Of a stretch of 64,000 bases of DNA, positions 17,863 to 26,431 are shown piece after piece. Location of the stretch: the NCBI RefSeq assembly GCF_001662875.1, contig NZ_JPVZ01000009.1:82085-146084 (forward strand). The letters run 5' to 3'. The translations under genes and the position numbers were made by a program. This DNA is from Thalassospira tepidiphila MCCC 1A03514 (GTDB lineage Bacteria > Pseudomonadota > Alphaproteobacteria > Rhodospirillales > Thalassospiraceae). How positions within the stretch are numbered: position 1 is the stretch's first letter; every line of letters starts with the position of its first letter. The notes beneath the pieces are model-generated. The model was not told the origin of the DNA. It ran no database searches and saw only the letters and a list, made by a program, of their open reading frames with translations.

Positions 17863-18804
17863 ATGCTTGATCAACGCATTAAATTCCGCCATCTGACCTG
17901 CTTTCTTGAGGTCGCGCGCCAACGCAGTGTCGTCAAGGCAGCCGATACGCTTTCGATCACCCAACCCGCTGTTTCCAAAACCATTCGCGAGCTGGAAGAA
18001 CATCTTGATGCGCGGTTGTTTGACCGATCAAAGCGCGGCGTCACCCTGACCGACTTTGGCAAGGTTTTCCTACGCTATGCCGGGGCAAGTGTTACGGCCC
18101 TTCGCCAAGGTGTCGACAGCATCAGCCAGGTGCGCATGCAAGGCGGGCTTTCGATCAATCTTGGGGTCCTGCCCACAGTTGCCGCCAGCGTGATGCCCAA
18201 CGCCATTCGTCATTTCAAAACGCTGAGCCCCGATACGACGGTCAAGGTCGTGGCTGGTCCGAACGTGATGTTGATGGGACAATTACGCGTGGGTGAACTT
18301 GATCTGGTGGTCGGACGACTGGCCGAACCCGATCAGATGTCGGGATTGTCGTTCATACATTTATATTCCGAGCATATTTCGCTGGTCGCCAGACCGGGCC
18401 ATCCGTTGCTGGCCGACAAGAACCCGGACATTACCCGCATTCGCGAATTCACCGTTCTGGTGCCGCCGAAACACGCGATTATTCACCCAACGGTCGACAA
18501 GATGCTGATTGCGCATGGCATTGGTGCGATCCCCGACCGTATCGAAACCGTTTCGACATCTTTCGGGCGTGCTTTTACGCGCGAAACCGACGCGATCTGG
18601 ATCATTTCGAACGGGGCTGTGGCATCCGACATTGCCGAAGGGCATCTGGTCGAACTGCCGATCGATACCAGCGATACCTTTGGTCCCGTTGGGTTGACGA
18701 CCAGAATTGATTCGCCAATTTCGCCGCCGGTTGAAATGCTGATCAATGCTGTGCGCGAAGAAGCACAACGTCATCACAGTGCACAGGCAGGGGCGAAAGG
18801 ATAA
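17863..18804 (+). CDS. pcaQ: PcaQ, LysR-type activator of pca genes
   Basis: LysR-family regulator of 313 residues. The N-terminal winged HTH (about 5-65) reads IKFRHLTCFLEVARQRSVVKAADTL and onward, characteristic of the PcaQ/GbpR branch. The effector domain follows. In rhizobia PcaQ responds to 3-oxoadipate pathway intermediates and activates the divergent pcaDCHG operon; the divergent arrangement here is the same. Start ATG 17863 has AGGG upstream. The shared operator suggests it also controls the TRAP transporter downstream. Confidence 0.9.
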   Translation: MLDQRIKFRHLTCFLEVARQRSVVKAADTLSITQPAVSKTIRELEEHLDARLFDRSKRGVTLTDFGKVFLRYAGASVTALRQGVDSISQVRMQGGLSINLGVLPTVAASVMPNAIRHFKTLSPDTTVKVVAGPNVMLMGQLRVGELDLVVGRLAEPDQMSGLSFIHLYSEHISLVARPGHPLLADKNPDITRIREFTVLVPPKHAIIHPTVDKMLIAHGIGAIPDRIETVSTSFGRAFTRETDAIWIISNGAVASDIAEGHLVELPIDTSDTFGPVGLTTRIDSPISPPVEMLINAVREEAQRHHSAQAGAKG

Positions 18805-18810
18805 TCATTT

Positions 18811-18848
18811 GGTTATGGATATGTGCTTACATATCATTATACATAACC
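18811..18848. promoter_or_regulatory. Operator candidate upstream of TRAP operon
   Basis: GGTTATG (18811-18817) and CATAACC (18842-18848) bracket 24 bp. Read on the minus strand the element begins GGTTATGTATAATGA, matching 14 of the first 15 bases of the pcaD/pcaQ element. An inner dyad, GATATGT-GCTT-ACATATC, occupies 18818-18835. Just upstream, ATAATC-ATTT-GGTTAT (18801-18816) resembles the published rhizobial PcaQ box (ATAACC-N4-GGTTAA) with two mismatches. Confidence 0.62.
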
Positions 18849-19037
18849 ATCACGTACCGATTAGATTGCCTTTAATTCGACATGGCTGAAATGCGCCAAA
18901 CGCAAGTCATGTGATAAAAAGAAGAACAAAAACAATAACAAAAAGAACTCTTGGAAAACTTCGCACGCTAGATGCGCATCGTGGCTGAACGTTTGTCAGC
19001 GCAATGAACGCGACAAGACGTTCAAAGGAGGAAGAGA

Positions 19038-20069
19038 ATGAAACAGATCACCAAATTGCTTGCCGGTGCAGCTGTCGCGACGATGGTGTCGTTCGGCGCA
19101 CACGCACAGGAAGTCACCCTGACCGTCCACCATTTCCTGGGTCCGAAAGCACCGGCCCAGTCGAAAATGATCGAACCGTGGGCCAAGAAAATCGAAGAAG
19201 AATCAAACGGCCGTATCAAGTTTGAAATCTTCCCGTCCATGTCGCTGGGCGGCAATCCGCCGGAACTGTATCGTCAGGTCCGCGACGGCGTTGCCGACAT
19301 CGTCTGGACCCTTCCGGGTTACACCCCGGGCGTATTCCCGCGCCTTGAAGTGTTTGAACTTCCGGGTGTTCACCTTGGCGATGCACGCGCAACCAACCTT
19401 GCGATGTGGGATCTTCGTGATGAATATGCCGAAGACCTTACTGACATTCACCCGCTTGCCGTTCACGTGCATGCCGGTCAGGCAATCCACCTGACCAGCA
19501 AGGAAGTCCGCACCGTTGATGACGTCAAGGGCCTGAAGCTGCGTACCCCGACGCGTACCGGTTCCTGGGTGATTGAATCCTGGGGTGCCGAGCCCGTTGG
19601 CATGCCGGTTCCGGCCCTGCCGCAGGCCATGTCGCTTGGCGTGGTTGATGGCGGTCTGGTGCCGTTCGAAGTTGTTCCGCCGCTGAAACTGGCTGAACTG
19701 ATTTCCTATTCTGTTGAAGGCGAAGGCGTAAATTCACGCTTTGGCACCTCGACCTTCCTGTTTGCGATGAACAAGGACCGGTATGAGAGCCTGCCCGACG
19801 ACCTGAAAGAAATCATCGACCGTAATTCCGGCCGTGATTTTGCGGCTGAAATCGGTGACGTGTTTAACGGCGTTGAAGAAGTCGGCAAGCGCATGGTCAA
19901 CGAAGGCAAAGGTCAGGTCGTTCAGATCACCGCTGCCGAAAAGGCAACCTTTGACGATGCGTCTGCATCTGTTGTTGATCGCTGGATCGAAGAAGCCAAT
20001 TCCAACGGCATCGATGGCGCGAAACTTGTCGAAGATGCCAAGGCCGCTGTTCAGAGCCACACCAAGTAA
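19038..20069 (+). CDS. TRAP transporter substrate-binding protein (DctP family)
   Basis: Periplasmic solute receptor, 343 residues with a clean signal peptide (cleavage after GAHA, about residue 23). DctP-type features include the N-terminal VTLTVHHFLGPKAPAQSKM strand and the LKLRTPTRTGSW region, which carries the arginine that usually binds the substrate carboxylate. The ribosome site AAAGGAGG is strong. It is first of a three-gene operon with a long hairpin after it. Location next to pcaQ and a shared operator point to protocatechuate or a related aromatic acid as ligand; that is inference. Confidence 0.93.
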   Translation: MKQITKLLAGAAVATMVSFGAHAQEVTLTVHHFLGPKAPAQSKMIEPWAKKIEEESNGRIKFEIFPSMSLGGNPPELYRQVRDGVADIVWTLPGYTPGVFPRLEVFELPGVHLGDARATNLAMWDLRDEYAEDLTDIHPLAVHVHAGQAIHLTSKEVRTVDDVKGLKLRTPTRTGSWVIESWGAEPVGMPVPALPQAMSLGVVDGGLVPFEVVPPLKLAELISYSVEGEGVNSRFGTSTFLFAMNKDRYESLPDDLKEIIDRNSGRDFAAEIGDVFNGVEEVGKRMVNEGKGQVVQITAAEKATFDDASASVVDRWIEEANSNGIDGAKLVEDAKAAVQSHTK

Positions 20070-20097
20070 CATCCCGACGTTGCTGGTAAATCTTGTG

Positions 20098-20126
20098 GGG
20101 TCACGTATCATGTCGATACGTGACCC
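20098..20126 (+). promoter_or_regulatory. Intercistronic hairpin after the TRAP receptor gene
   Basis: A 12-bp perfect stem (GGGTCACGTATC / GATACGTGACCC) with loop ATGTC, between the receptor and membrane genes and without a T-run. Such stems typically stabilise the upstream message so that the receptor is made in excess over the permease. Confidence 0.75.
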
Positions 20127-20152
20127 TCTGTTCCCGCAAGAATGTTAGAGAT

Positions 20153-20650
20153 ATGAAAAACGTGCTCTACAAGGCCGCTTCGTGGCTTGCTATTGCCGGT
20201 GGCATGCTTGCCCTGCTGATCTCGATTGTTACGATCGTTAACGTGACCGCCTTTGGTCTCGACAAGATCGCCCGGCTGTTTGATGCCAACGTCCCGGCCA
20301 TTATCGGCTATGAGGACTTTGTCAGCATGATCGTCAGTTCGGCGGCGTTGATGTTTTTCCCCTATTGTCAGGCACATCGCGGCCATGTCGCGGTGGACGT
20401 TTTCATCAAGATGTTTCCCGACTGGTTTGCGCGGGTGGTCGATACCCTGTCGTCCGTTCTGATGACCGCACTTGCGCTGTTCCTGGGGTATATGATGGTC
20501 AATGGCCTGATCGAAGTGCGCAGCGACAATACCCTTTCGGCAATTTTGGGCTGGCCGATCTGGCCGTTCTATGTCCCGGGCATCATTGCGATGTTCCTGT
20601 GGGCGGCAATTGCCGGAAACCAGATTTTCGAGAGAGAGGCCGATGTCTGA
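20153..20650 (+). CDS. TRAP transporter small permease (DctQ family)
   Basis: 165 residues with four hydrophobic segments, the standard DctQ layout, and the conserved ALMFFPYCQAHRGHVAVDVF stretch. ATG 20153 is chosen because it removes an out-of-place leader and places the first membrane segment near residue 12. It overlaps the large permease gene by 8 bp. Confidence 0.92.
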   Translation: MKNVLYKAASWLAIAGGMLALLISIVTIVNVTAFGLDKIARLFDANVPAIIGYEDFVSMIVSSAALMFFPYCQAHRGHVAVDVFIKMFPDWFARVVDTLSSVLMTALALFLGYMMVNGLIEVRSDNTLSAILGWPIWPFYVPGIIAMFLWAAIAGNQIFEREADV

Positions 20651-22034
20651 ACGTGAATTGATCGGCCTTGGTGGCCTTGCCCTTCTCTTTGTGATCCTGG
20701 CACTGCGTGTGCCCGTCGGCCTTGCCATGGTGGGTGTCGGCATCGGCGGCAACTATGTGCTTAGCCTGTTTTTCCCGTTCCTGCGCTTTGATCCCTATCT
20801 GCAGCAGTTTAAATCCCTGTTGTACGGGATTGTGTCGAACTACGAACTGTCGGTCGTGCCGCTGTTTGTTCTGATGGGGTATCTCGCAAGTCAGGCCAAC
20901 CTGTCGCGCGATCTGTTTCAGGGTGTAAATGCCATCCTTGGCCGTTTCCGTGGTGGCGTTGCCATGGCGGCCATCGGGGCGTGTGCCGGTTTTGGCGCGG
21001 TGTGTGGATCATCGCTTGCCACCGCATCGACCATGGGCAAGGTCGCCCTGCCCGAACTTGATCGGCTGAAATATTCGCCGCGTCTGGCAACCGGTACGCT
21101 GGCTGCGGGTGGTACGCTTGGCATTCTGATCCCGCCGTCAGTCGCCCTTGTGATTTACGCGGTCACGGTCGAAGCATCGATCATTCAGATGTTTCAGGCC
21201 GCCATCATTCCGGGCCTGATTGCGGTTCTGTTCTTTATGGCGGTGATTGCCATTCAGGTGCGCCTGAACCCGTCACTGGCCCCGAAACCCGAACCGATGC
21301 CAGCCGCTGAGCGCAAGGAAGCATTGCTGCGCCTGATCCCGGTGATGGTGATCTTTGGATCGATCATTCTGGGGCTCGGTGCCGGTCTGTTTACCCCGAC
21401 ACCGGCGGCGGGTGTGGGCGTGTTCGCCATTCTGGTCTACGGCGTCTATATGCGCATTCGTGGCAAAGGTGGCCTGACCTGGAAAGGTCTGCGCCAGTCG
21501 CTTAAAGACACCGCGATCACATCCTCGATGATTTTCTTCATCCTGTTGGGTGCAGAAATCCTCAAGGGCTTCTTTAGCCGTGCCAACCTTCCGGCCTATA
21601 TGGCAGAAGCCGCCGCCACCAGCGGCTTTGATCCGTGGCTTGTCATGGTTTTGATGTTGCTTGCCCTGATCCTACTGGGCTGCTTCATGGAAAGCCTGTC
21701 GATGATTGTCGTGGTTATCCCGTTCTTCTGGCCGGCCCTTGTTGATATCAATGGCGGCGACTGGGCGACGGCGGCAACAGCGGCCTATGGCATGGGGACC
21801 GAGGATCTGAAGATCTGGTTCGGGATCCTCGCACTCATTGTCGTTGAGCTTGGGTTGATTACGCCACCGGTGGGACTGAACGTGTTTATCATTAACGCAC
21901 TCGCCAAGGGAGTCCCGATGAGCCAGACATTCCGCGGTGTGATGCCGTTCTTTGGCGCCGAGATCATTCGTATTCTGCTTCTGATCTTTGCGCCGATATT
22001 AACGTTGTTTGTGCCAACGCTGCTTGGCAATTAG
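20643..22034 (+). CDS. TRAP transporter large permease (DctM family)
   Basis: 463 residues, about 12 hydrophobic segments, DctM superfamily. Typical features are the FVLMGYLASQANLS segment, GGTLGILIPPSVALV, and near the C-terminus LGLITPPVGLNVFIINALA. Start ATG 20643 overlaps the DctQ stop (ATGTCTGA). Ends at a terminator, closing the operon. Confidence 0.95.
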   Translation: MSERELIGLGGLALLFVILALRVPVGLAMVGVGIGGNYVLSLFFPFLRFDPYLQQFKSLLYGIVSNYELSVVPLFVLMGYLASQANLSRDLFQGVNAILGRFRGGVAMAAIGACAGFGAVCGSSLATASTMGKVALPELDRLKYSPRLATGTLAAGGTLGILIPPSVALVIYAVTVEASIIQMFQAAIIPGLIAVLFFMAVIAIQVRLNPSLAPKPEPMPAAERKEALLRLIPVMVIFGSIILGLGAGLFTPTPAAGVGVFAILVYGVYMRIRGKGGLTWKGLRQSLKDTAITSSMIFFILLGAEILKGFFSRANLPAYMAEAAATSGFDPWLVMVLMLLALILLGCFMESLSMIVVVIPFFWPALVDINGGDWATAATAAYGMGTEDLKIWFGILALIVVELGLITPPVGLNVFIINALAKGVPMSQTFRGVMPFFGAEIIRILLLIFAPILTLFVPTLLGN

Positions 22035-22053
22035 CGACGCTAACAGAACTCGG

Positions 22054-22084
22054 AAAAGCCCGCCCATCATCTTGGCGGGCTTTT
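22054..22084 (+). terminator. Intrinsic terminator of the TRAP operon
   Basis: Perfect stem AAAAGCCCGCC / GGCGGGCTTTT (22054-22064 and 22074-22084) followed by a pyrimidine-rich tail, 20 bp after the DctM stop. Confidence 0.9.
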
Positions 22085-22143
22085 CTGTTGGTGTTCGGTG
22101 GTGTAAAATCTTTTGCACAAACAATGTTTGAAAGGCGTGGAGT

Positions 22144-22956
22144 TTGGCAGAAGATAAGGACCATTTTCGTGTCCGATTGCAAAACGTTCTTTGGGCGACG
22201 TGGGCGCATTTCCAGAGTTGGATGTTGGTGTACGTCGCTGTCCTCGCAGCTGCATTGGTTATTATTGCTGGAATATGGGGACCCTCCATGGTGGGAGGGT
22301 GCACGTCCCCTATTTGCAATGCTATCCGCTCCTTAGAATGGGAAGCCATGAGTGCTGGTTTGTTTGGCTTGGCAGGCGGCCTGTCTGTAATATCTGCGAC
22401 CCGCTTGCAAATATCCGCTCAGTTGCGGTCGACGATGCGGCTTGTCGACCAGACATACGACATACACAGCGATACGTTGCAACGGCCAATTTCCAACGCG
22501 AAAACAGCAGTTGAGCAGTTGAGGCTTGCATTGGAAGAACTGCACGTTGTGTTGGTGCGGACTGCGGGAGACGCCGACAAAATCACAAACCAGCAGTTCT
22601 ATGAAGCAGAATATATTGATCGTTACACAAATGAATGCAGAAAGATAAACCCACTTCTGGCGCACGTCGGTGATATCGTTAGACAGATTGGGCCAAGGGA
22701 ATTTACTGGTGAAACGGCTGCTGCTCTCCTGCAGGTGCAAGAGAAATGCGCTTTGGCGGTATCCAGTATTGATACATGGGATCTTCGGAGGTCACAGCGG
22801 GACAAAACCCATAGTACAACGATCAGCAGCATAACTACTGCAACTAGTCTCTGTATGATTGCGGAGCAGTGCTTGAGTGCTCAACTTCGTCAGATCCGAA
22901 GTGACTATTCTGATACCGGTCATCTCATGCGAAAGTTGTTTCGGAGTATGCGATGA
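22144..22956 (+). CDS. Unknown two-helix membrane protein
   Basis: I do not recognise a family. 270 residues from TTG 22144 (GGCGTGGAG directly upstream). Two hydrophobic segments, about 24-46 and 70-88, are joined by a short loop with two cysteines (GGCTSPICN). The remaining 180 residues are soluble and mostly helical, rich in Gln, Leu and Ser/Thr. Codon use and composition are more AT-leaning than the TRAP operon before it, and it stands alone, so it may be an acquired gene. It could act as a small membrane sensor or scaffold; no catalytic motif is visible. Confidence 0.7.
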   Translation: MAEDKDHFRVRLQNVLWATWAHFQSWMLVYVAVLAAALVIIAGIWGPSMVGGCTSPICNAIRSLEWEAMSAGLFGLAGGLSVISATRLQISAQLRSTMRLVDQTYDIHSDTLQRPISNAKTAVEQLRLALEELHVVLVRTAGDADKITNQQFYEAEYIDRYTNECRKINPLLAHVGDIVRQIGPREFTGETAAALLQVQEKCALAVSSIDTWDLRRSQRDKTHSTTISSITTATSLCMIAEQCLSAQLRQIRSDYSDTGHLMRKLFRSMR

Positions 22957-23100
22957 GATTCCAGTTGTCTATGATTTGACTGTCTACTTTGGTGATAAGC
23001 CCGCGCCAGTTTTGGCACATGCATTTCTTTTTTCCGGCTCGAAAACAGTCTAAACCGCCCTGACATAACGAAGATTAACCAATCGCAAATCAGAGCATCC

Positions 23101-24045
23101 ATGCGCAACACCATCCCGATCTATAAGCTTTACGGCGAACGCGATGCGGCAACGAGCCCCCGCGCACGTGATGGCTATGATCTGGAAAATATCCCCGCAT
23201 CCGATCCGCAACCGATCACCGAACCGGAATTCTTTCATCTTGAAAGCATCCCGGAACGATCACGCCTGCATGATTTGCACATCAAACCGCACCGCCATAC
23301 CAACCTGTTTCAGCTGCTGTATATCACCCATGGCACGGCCGAGATCAGCTTTGATGATCAACATCTGACCATGCAGGCAGGCCAGTTGATTACGGTGCCG
23401 CCCGGCACCGTACATGGCTTTAAATTCAGTGATGATATTGATGGCTGGGTGATTTCTCTGACCGACTATCACCTGCAGGAAATTCTCAGCCCCGCACCCA
23501 AACTCCTCGCCCGGCTTGATCAGGCGATCTGCGTTGATACGCGGTCATCCTCTGGCGATGCCAACAGCCCGACCGATTTCCTGATATCGCAACTGGTCAC
23601 GGAATATTACAGCCACAATACCGGGCGGTTGTTTGCGCTTCGTCATATTCTGGGATTGCTGTTGCTTGGTATCGGACGCACCGTGCCGCAGGATCATTCG
23701 GCACGCCTGTCGCGCCAGGAACAAAAGGCCGAAAAATTCCGCAAGTTTCAGACGCTGGTCGAAACGTTCTATAAGCAGCACAAATCGCTTGATTTCTATG
23801 CCCGTGAAATCGGCGTCACCACAACCCAGCTTAACCGCATTGCCAAGGACATTTATGGCATGACCGCAAGCGAGGTGGTGCAAAACCGCCTGATGCTGGA
23901 AGCCAAGCGGACCCTGATCTATACCGACATCGCCATTCAACAGATCGGAGATAGTCTGGGCTTTCGCGATGCCGGATATTTTTCGCGCTTCTTTACAAAA
24001 AAGGCCGGGGTATCCCCTGCCCGGTTTCGCACCGATAATCGATAG
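23101..24045 (+). CDS. AraC-family regulator with N-terminal cupin (PobR-like candidate)
   Basis: 314 residues: an N-terminal cupin (about 40-110) with metal-type His residues in IKPHRHTNLFQLLYI and VPPGTVHGFKF, and a C-terminal AraC HTH pair (about 210-310) ending in RDAGYFSRFFTKKAGVSPARFR. The IPIYKLYGE start resembles AraC-type activators of 4-hydroxybenzoate hydroxylase genes as I recall them. pobA is present 21 kb away, with a 21-bp-spaced direct repeat upstream of the kind AraC proteins bind. The PobR assignment is a proposal, not shown. Confidence 0.8.
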   Translation: MRNTIPIYKLYGERDAATSPRARDGYDLENIPASDPQPITEPEFFHLESIPERSRLHDLHIKPHRHTNLFQLLYITHGTAEISFDDQHLTMQAGQLITVPPGTVHGFKFSDDIDGWVISLTDYHLQEILSPAPKLLARLDQAICVDTRSSSGDANSPTDFLISQLVTEYYSHNTGRLFALRHILGLLLLGIGRTVPQDHSARLSRQEQKAEKFRKFQTLVETFYKQHKSLDFYAREIGVTTTQLNRIAKDIYGMTASEVVQNRLMLEAKRTLIYTDIAIQQIGDSLGFRDAGYFSRFFTKKAGVSPARFRTDNR

Positions 24046-24064
24046 GCTTTAGGCGTTGGGGCTC

Positions 24065-24547
24065 CTAGCTTCGCAACGTATCAAGTGTTAGCCACATGCG
24101 CACCTGATCGACCACCCGGCCAGACCGCGTTTTCCAACCCTTGGCAATGAACTTTTCCTCGCCAAACCCGACCTTGCGATACAGATTAAGCGCATTGTCA
24201 TTGCCATCCACAACATTCAGCCACAGCTTTTCATAATCAGGCGTTTCGGCAATCTTGGCAGCTAAGCTTGATAATGCCGCCTTGCCAAAGCCCTGCCCGC
24301 GTTCAAACACCCCAAACTCATCGACCTTTGGCAGGCTTGTTGCCATCTCGGTCATATAGACATAGGCAACCGCCTTCTGATCAACACGAAACACCCAAAG
24401 TGCGGTGTCCTCTGATCCCGCCAGTGCCGCGCTCAGGGCATCATCGGGCACACGCGCAATCGCGTCATAAAACTGCGCATCTTCCATCATGTCGCGAATG
24501 CGCAGAAGTTCTTCATCGGTTGGCGTTTGCCAGGTTCCGGTAATCAT
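24065..24547 (-). CDS. GNAT family N-acetyltransferase
   Basis: 160 residues with the GNAT arrangement: central VAYVYMTEMATSLPKVDEFGVF, then acetyl-CoA loop ERGQGFGKAAL, then the C-terminal LNLYRKVGFGEEKF. Single gene, convergent with the AraC regulator. Substrate unknown. Confidence 0.83.
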   Translation of the reverse strand: MITGTWQTPTDEELLRIRDMMEDAQFYDAIARVPDDALSAALAGSEDTALWVFRVDQKAVAYVYMTEMATSLPKVDEFGVFERGQGFGKAALSSLAAKIAETPDYEKLWLNVVDGNDNALNLYRKVGFGEEKFIAKGWKTRSGRVVDQVRMWLTLDTLRS

Positions 24548-24724
24548 GGCTGTGGTCCTGATGGGCTGGTGGTGGCGTTACAAGATGGCAGTGGTAAACA
24601 GCGAGCTCTGTGCGGTCAAGCACCACGAACCCACCCGCATCCCATCATCTGACGCCGGACAAATTGCCAATAGGACCCAAAGCCGCTAAAACCAGCCGAT
24701 ATCAACCCTGACCAAAGGCCGCAC

Positions 24725-25939
24725 ATGCCAAGCCCAACACCGAATGCGCCGCACGCCCGCCCTGCCCCGAATGGCAAAACCGCCATGGTGATCGGTGCCG
24801 GTCCGGCTGGCCTGATGGCGGCCGAACGGCTGGCCGGTGATGGCTACGCGGTCACGATCTATGAAGGCATGCCAAGTGCCGGGCGCAAGTTGCTCATGGC
24901 CGGGAAATCGGGGCTTAACATCACGCACAGCGAAGATCTTGAAACCTTTCTCACCCGCTATGGCACATCACGCGCACGGCTTGAACCGCATTTGCGCAAA
25001 TTCGGGCCCGATCAAATCCGCGAATGGTGTGCGGGATTGGGTCTTGAAACCTTTGTCGGCTCGTCAGGCCGGGTGTTCCCGACCGCGATGAAGGCAAGCC
25101 CGCTTTTGCGCGCCTGGCTTAGGCGACTTGATGATCTGGGCTGCACCATCCACTATCGCCATTACTGGACCGGCTGGAACGACGCTGATCAGGCGGTTTT
25201 CAAAACGCCCGATGGCGAAATCACCGCCACCGCCGACATCACCATTCTGGCCCTTGGCGGCGGCAGTTGGAAACGGCTGGGCTCAGACGGCAAATGGATG
25301 GAAATCCTGCTTAACGCCGGGATCAAGTGCAACCCGTTCAAACCGGCCAATTGCGGCTTTGAACTCAATTGGACCGACCATTTGATCGACAAATGCGCTG
25401 GCTCTCCGGTTAAGGCCGTGACACTCACCTGTGGCGACCAAACCGTGCGCGGCGAATTCGTCATTTCCAAAACCGGGATCGAAGGCAGCGCGGTCTACGC
25501 CATCTCGGCAACGCTGCGTGATCAGTGGCTTGAAACCGGGGTTGGCACCCTCACGCTTGACCTCTGCCCCGACCGCACGCTGGGTGACGTCACCAACCGC
25601 CTGTCAAAGCCACGCGGCAAAAACTCACTGGGTAACCATTTACGCAAAACCCTCGGCCTTGATGCCACCAAAACAGCACTGATTTTCGAAGTCACCCCGC
25701 GCGAAACCCTGAACGACCCAACCGCCCTCGCCACGGCGATCAAAAACCTGAAACTCCAAATCAAAAAGCCCCGTCCACTGGACGAGGCCATCAGCACCGC
25801 AGGCGGTGTCGCATGGGAAGAACTCGACGACACCTTCCAACTAATCAACCGCCCCGGCACCTACTGCCTCGGCGAAATGATTGATTGGGAAGCACCAACG
25901 GGTGGGTATTTGTTGAGTGGGTGCCTAATCAAATACTAA
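24725..25939 (+). CDS. TIGR03862 family FAD-dependent oxidoreductase (HI0933/YhiN-like)
   Basis: 404-residue flavoprotein. The N-terminal Rossmann motif VIGAGPAGLMAAERL begins near residue 21, followed by GRKLLMAGKSGLNITHSE, the hallmark of HI0933-like proteins, then the inserted beta domain and the C-terminal GGVAWEELDDTF block with the FAD-binding end GEMIDWEAPTGGY. Physiological substrate of the family is not established. Ribosome site is weak; ATG 24785 is a possible later start but would lose the leader only. Confidence 0.9.
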   Translation: MPSPTPNAPHARPAPNGKTAMVIGAGPAGLMAAERLAGDGYAVTIYEGMPSAGRKLLMAGKSGLNITHSEDLETFLTRYGTSRARLEPHLRKFGPDQIREWCAGLGLETFVGSSGRVFPTAMKASPLLRAWLRRLDDLGCTIHYRHYWTGWNDADQAVFKTPDGEITATADITILALGGGSWKRLGSDGKWMEILLNAGIKCNPFKPANCGFELNWTDHLIDKCAGSPVKAVTLTCGDQTVRGEFVISKTGIEGSAVYAISATLRDQWLETGVGTLTLDLCPDRTLGDVTNRLSKPRGKNSLGNHLRKTLGLDATKTALIFEVTPRETLNDPTALATAIKNLKLQIKKPRPLDEAISTAGGVAWEELDDTFQLINRPGTYCLGEMIDWEAPTGGYLLSGCLIKY

Positions 25940-25966
25940 TTGAATGCCAAATTAATTTGGACGTAC

Positions 25967-26332
25967 TTAACTGCCGTCTTCAGTACTGCCGTTTTCAGTT
26001 ACCTGTGCTGAGAGGTTTAATTTGCGTACTAAATCTTGTTGGTCTTTCTTTGAAACCAGTTCGCAATTACAAGGATTATCAATTACGCAAATCGTGACAT
26101 GAGAATTTTTACTATAATTTTTAGCTTGATTCAGCCCGTCTTCAAGAGCTTCAATAGGTGTCGGGAAAGTATTTTTTGTTGATATCCGGTAACTTCCCGG
26201 ATGATTTGATACAAAGTCAAATACGTCCACTTCACAACTGAAATCTGTTTTATTCGCAACATTTTCCACTAAATGAATTGAAAAAGAACATTTTTTATTC
26301 GTTTCAATTCGCACCTCTTGTAAGCGAATCAT
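25967..26332 (-). CDS. Unknown small protein in AT-rich patch
   Basis: No family recognised. About 121 residues from ATG 26332, preceded by GGAG. Predicted soluble, mixed alpha/beta, with a central EALEDGLNQAKNYSKNSHVTICVID stretch that could be a helix then strand. Markedly AT-rich compared with the flavoprotein gene before it, which with the HNH and toxin genes beyond suggests acquired DNA. Confidence 0.6.
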   Translation of the reverse strand: MIRLQEVRIETNKKCSFSIHLVENVANKTDFSCEVDVFDFVSNHPGSYRISTKNTFPTPIEALEDGLNQAKNYSKNSHVTICVIDNPCNCELVSKKDQQDLVRKLNLSAQVTENGSTEDGS

Positions 26333-26431
26333 TTCCGGCTCCAATTTTCACAAATATCATTCCCTACTCTGATTTGGACAGAAAATGACACCATACATGT
26401 TAGTTAATTTATGGCGTATATTTTCATCTCA

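Noticed and set aside
23101..24045. HpaA (4-hydroxyphenylacetate operon regulator)
   Set aside because: No hydroxyphenylacetate genes are present in the window, and the start of the protein fits PobR-like AraC proteins better.
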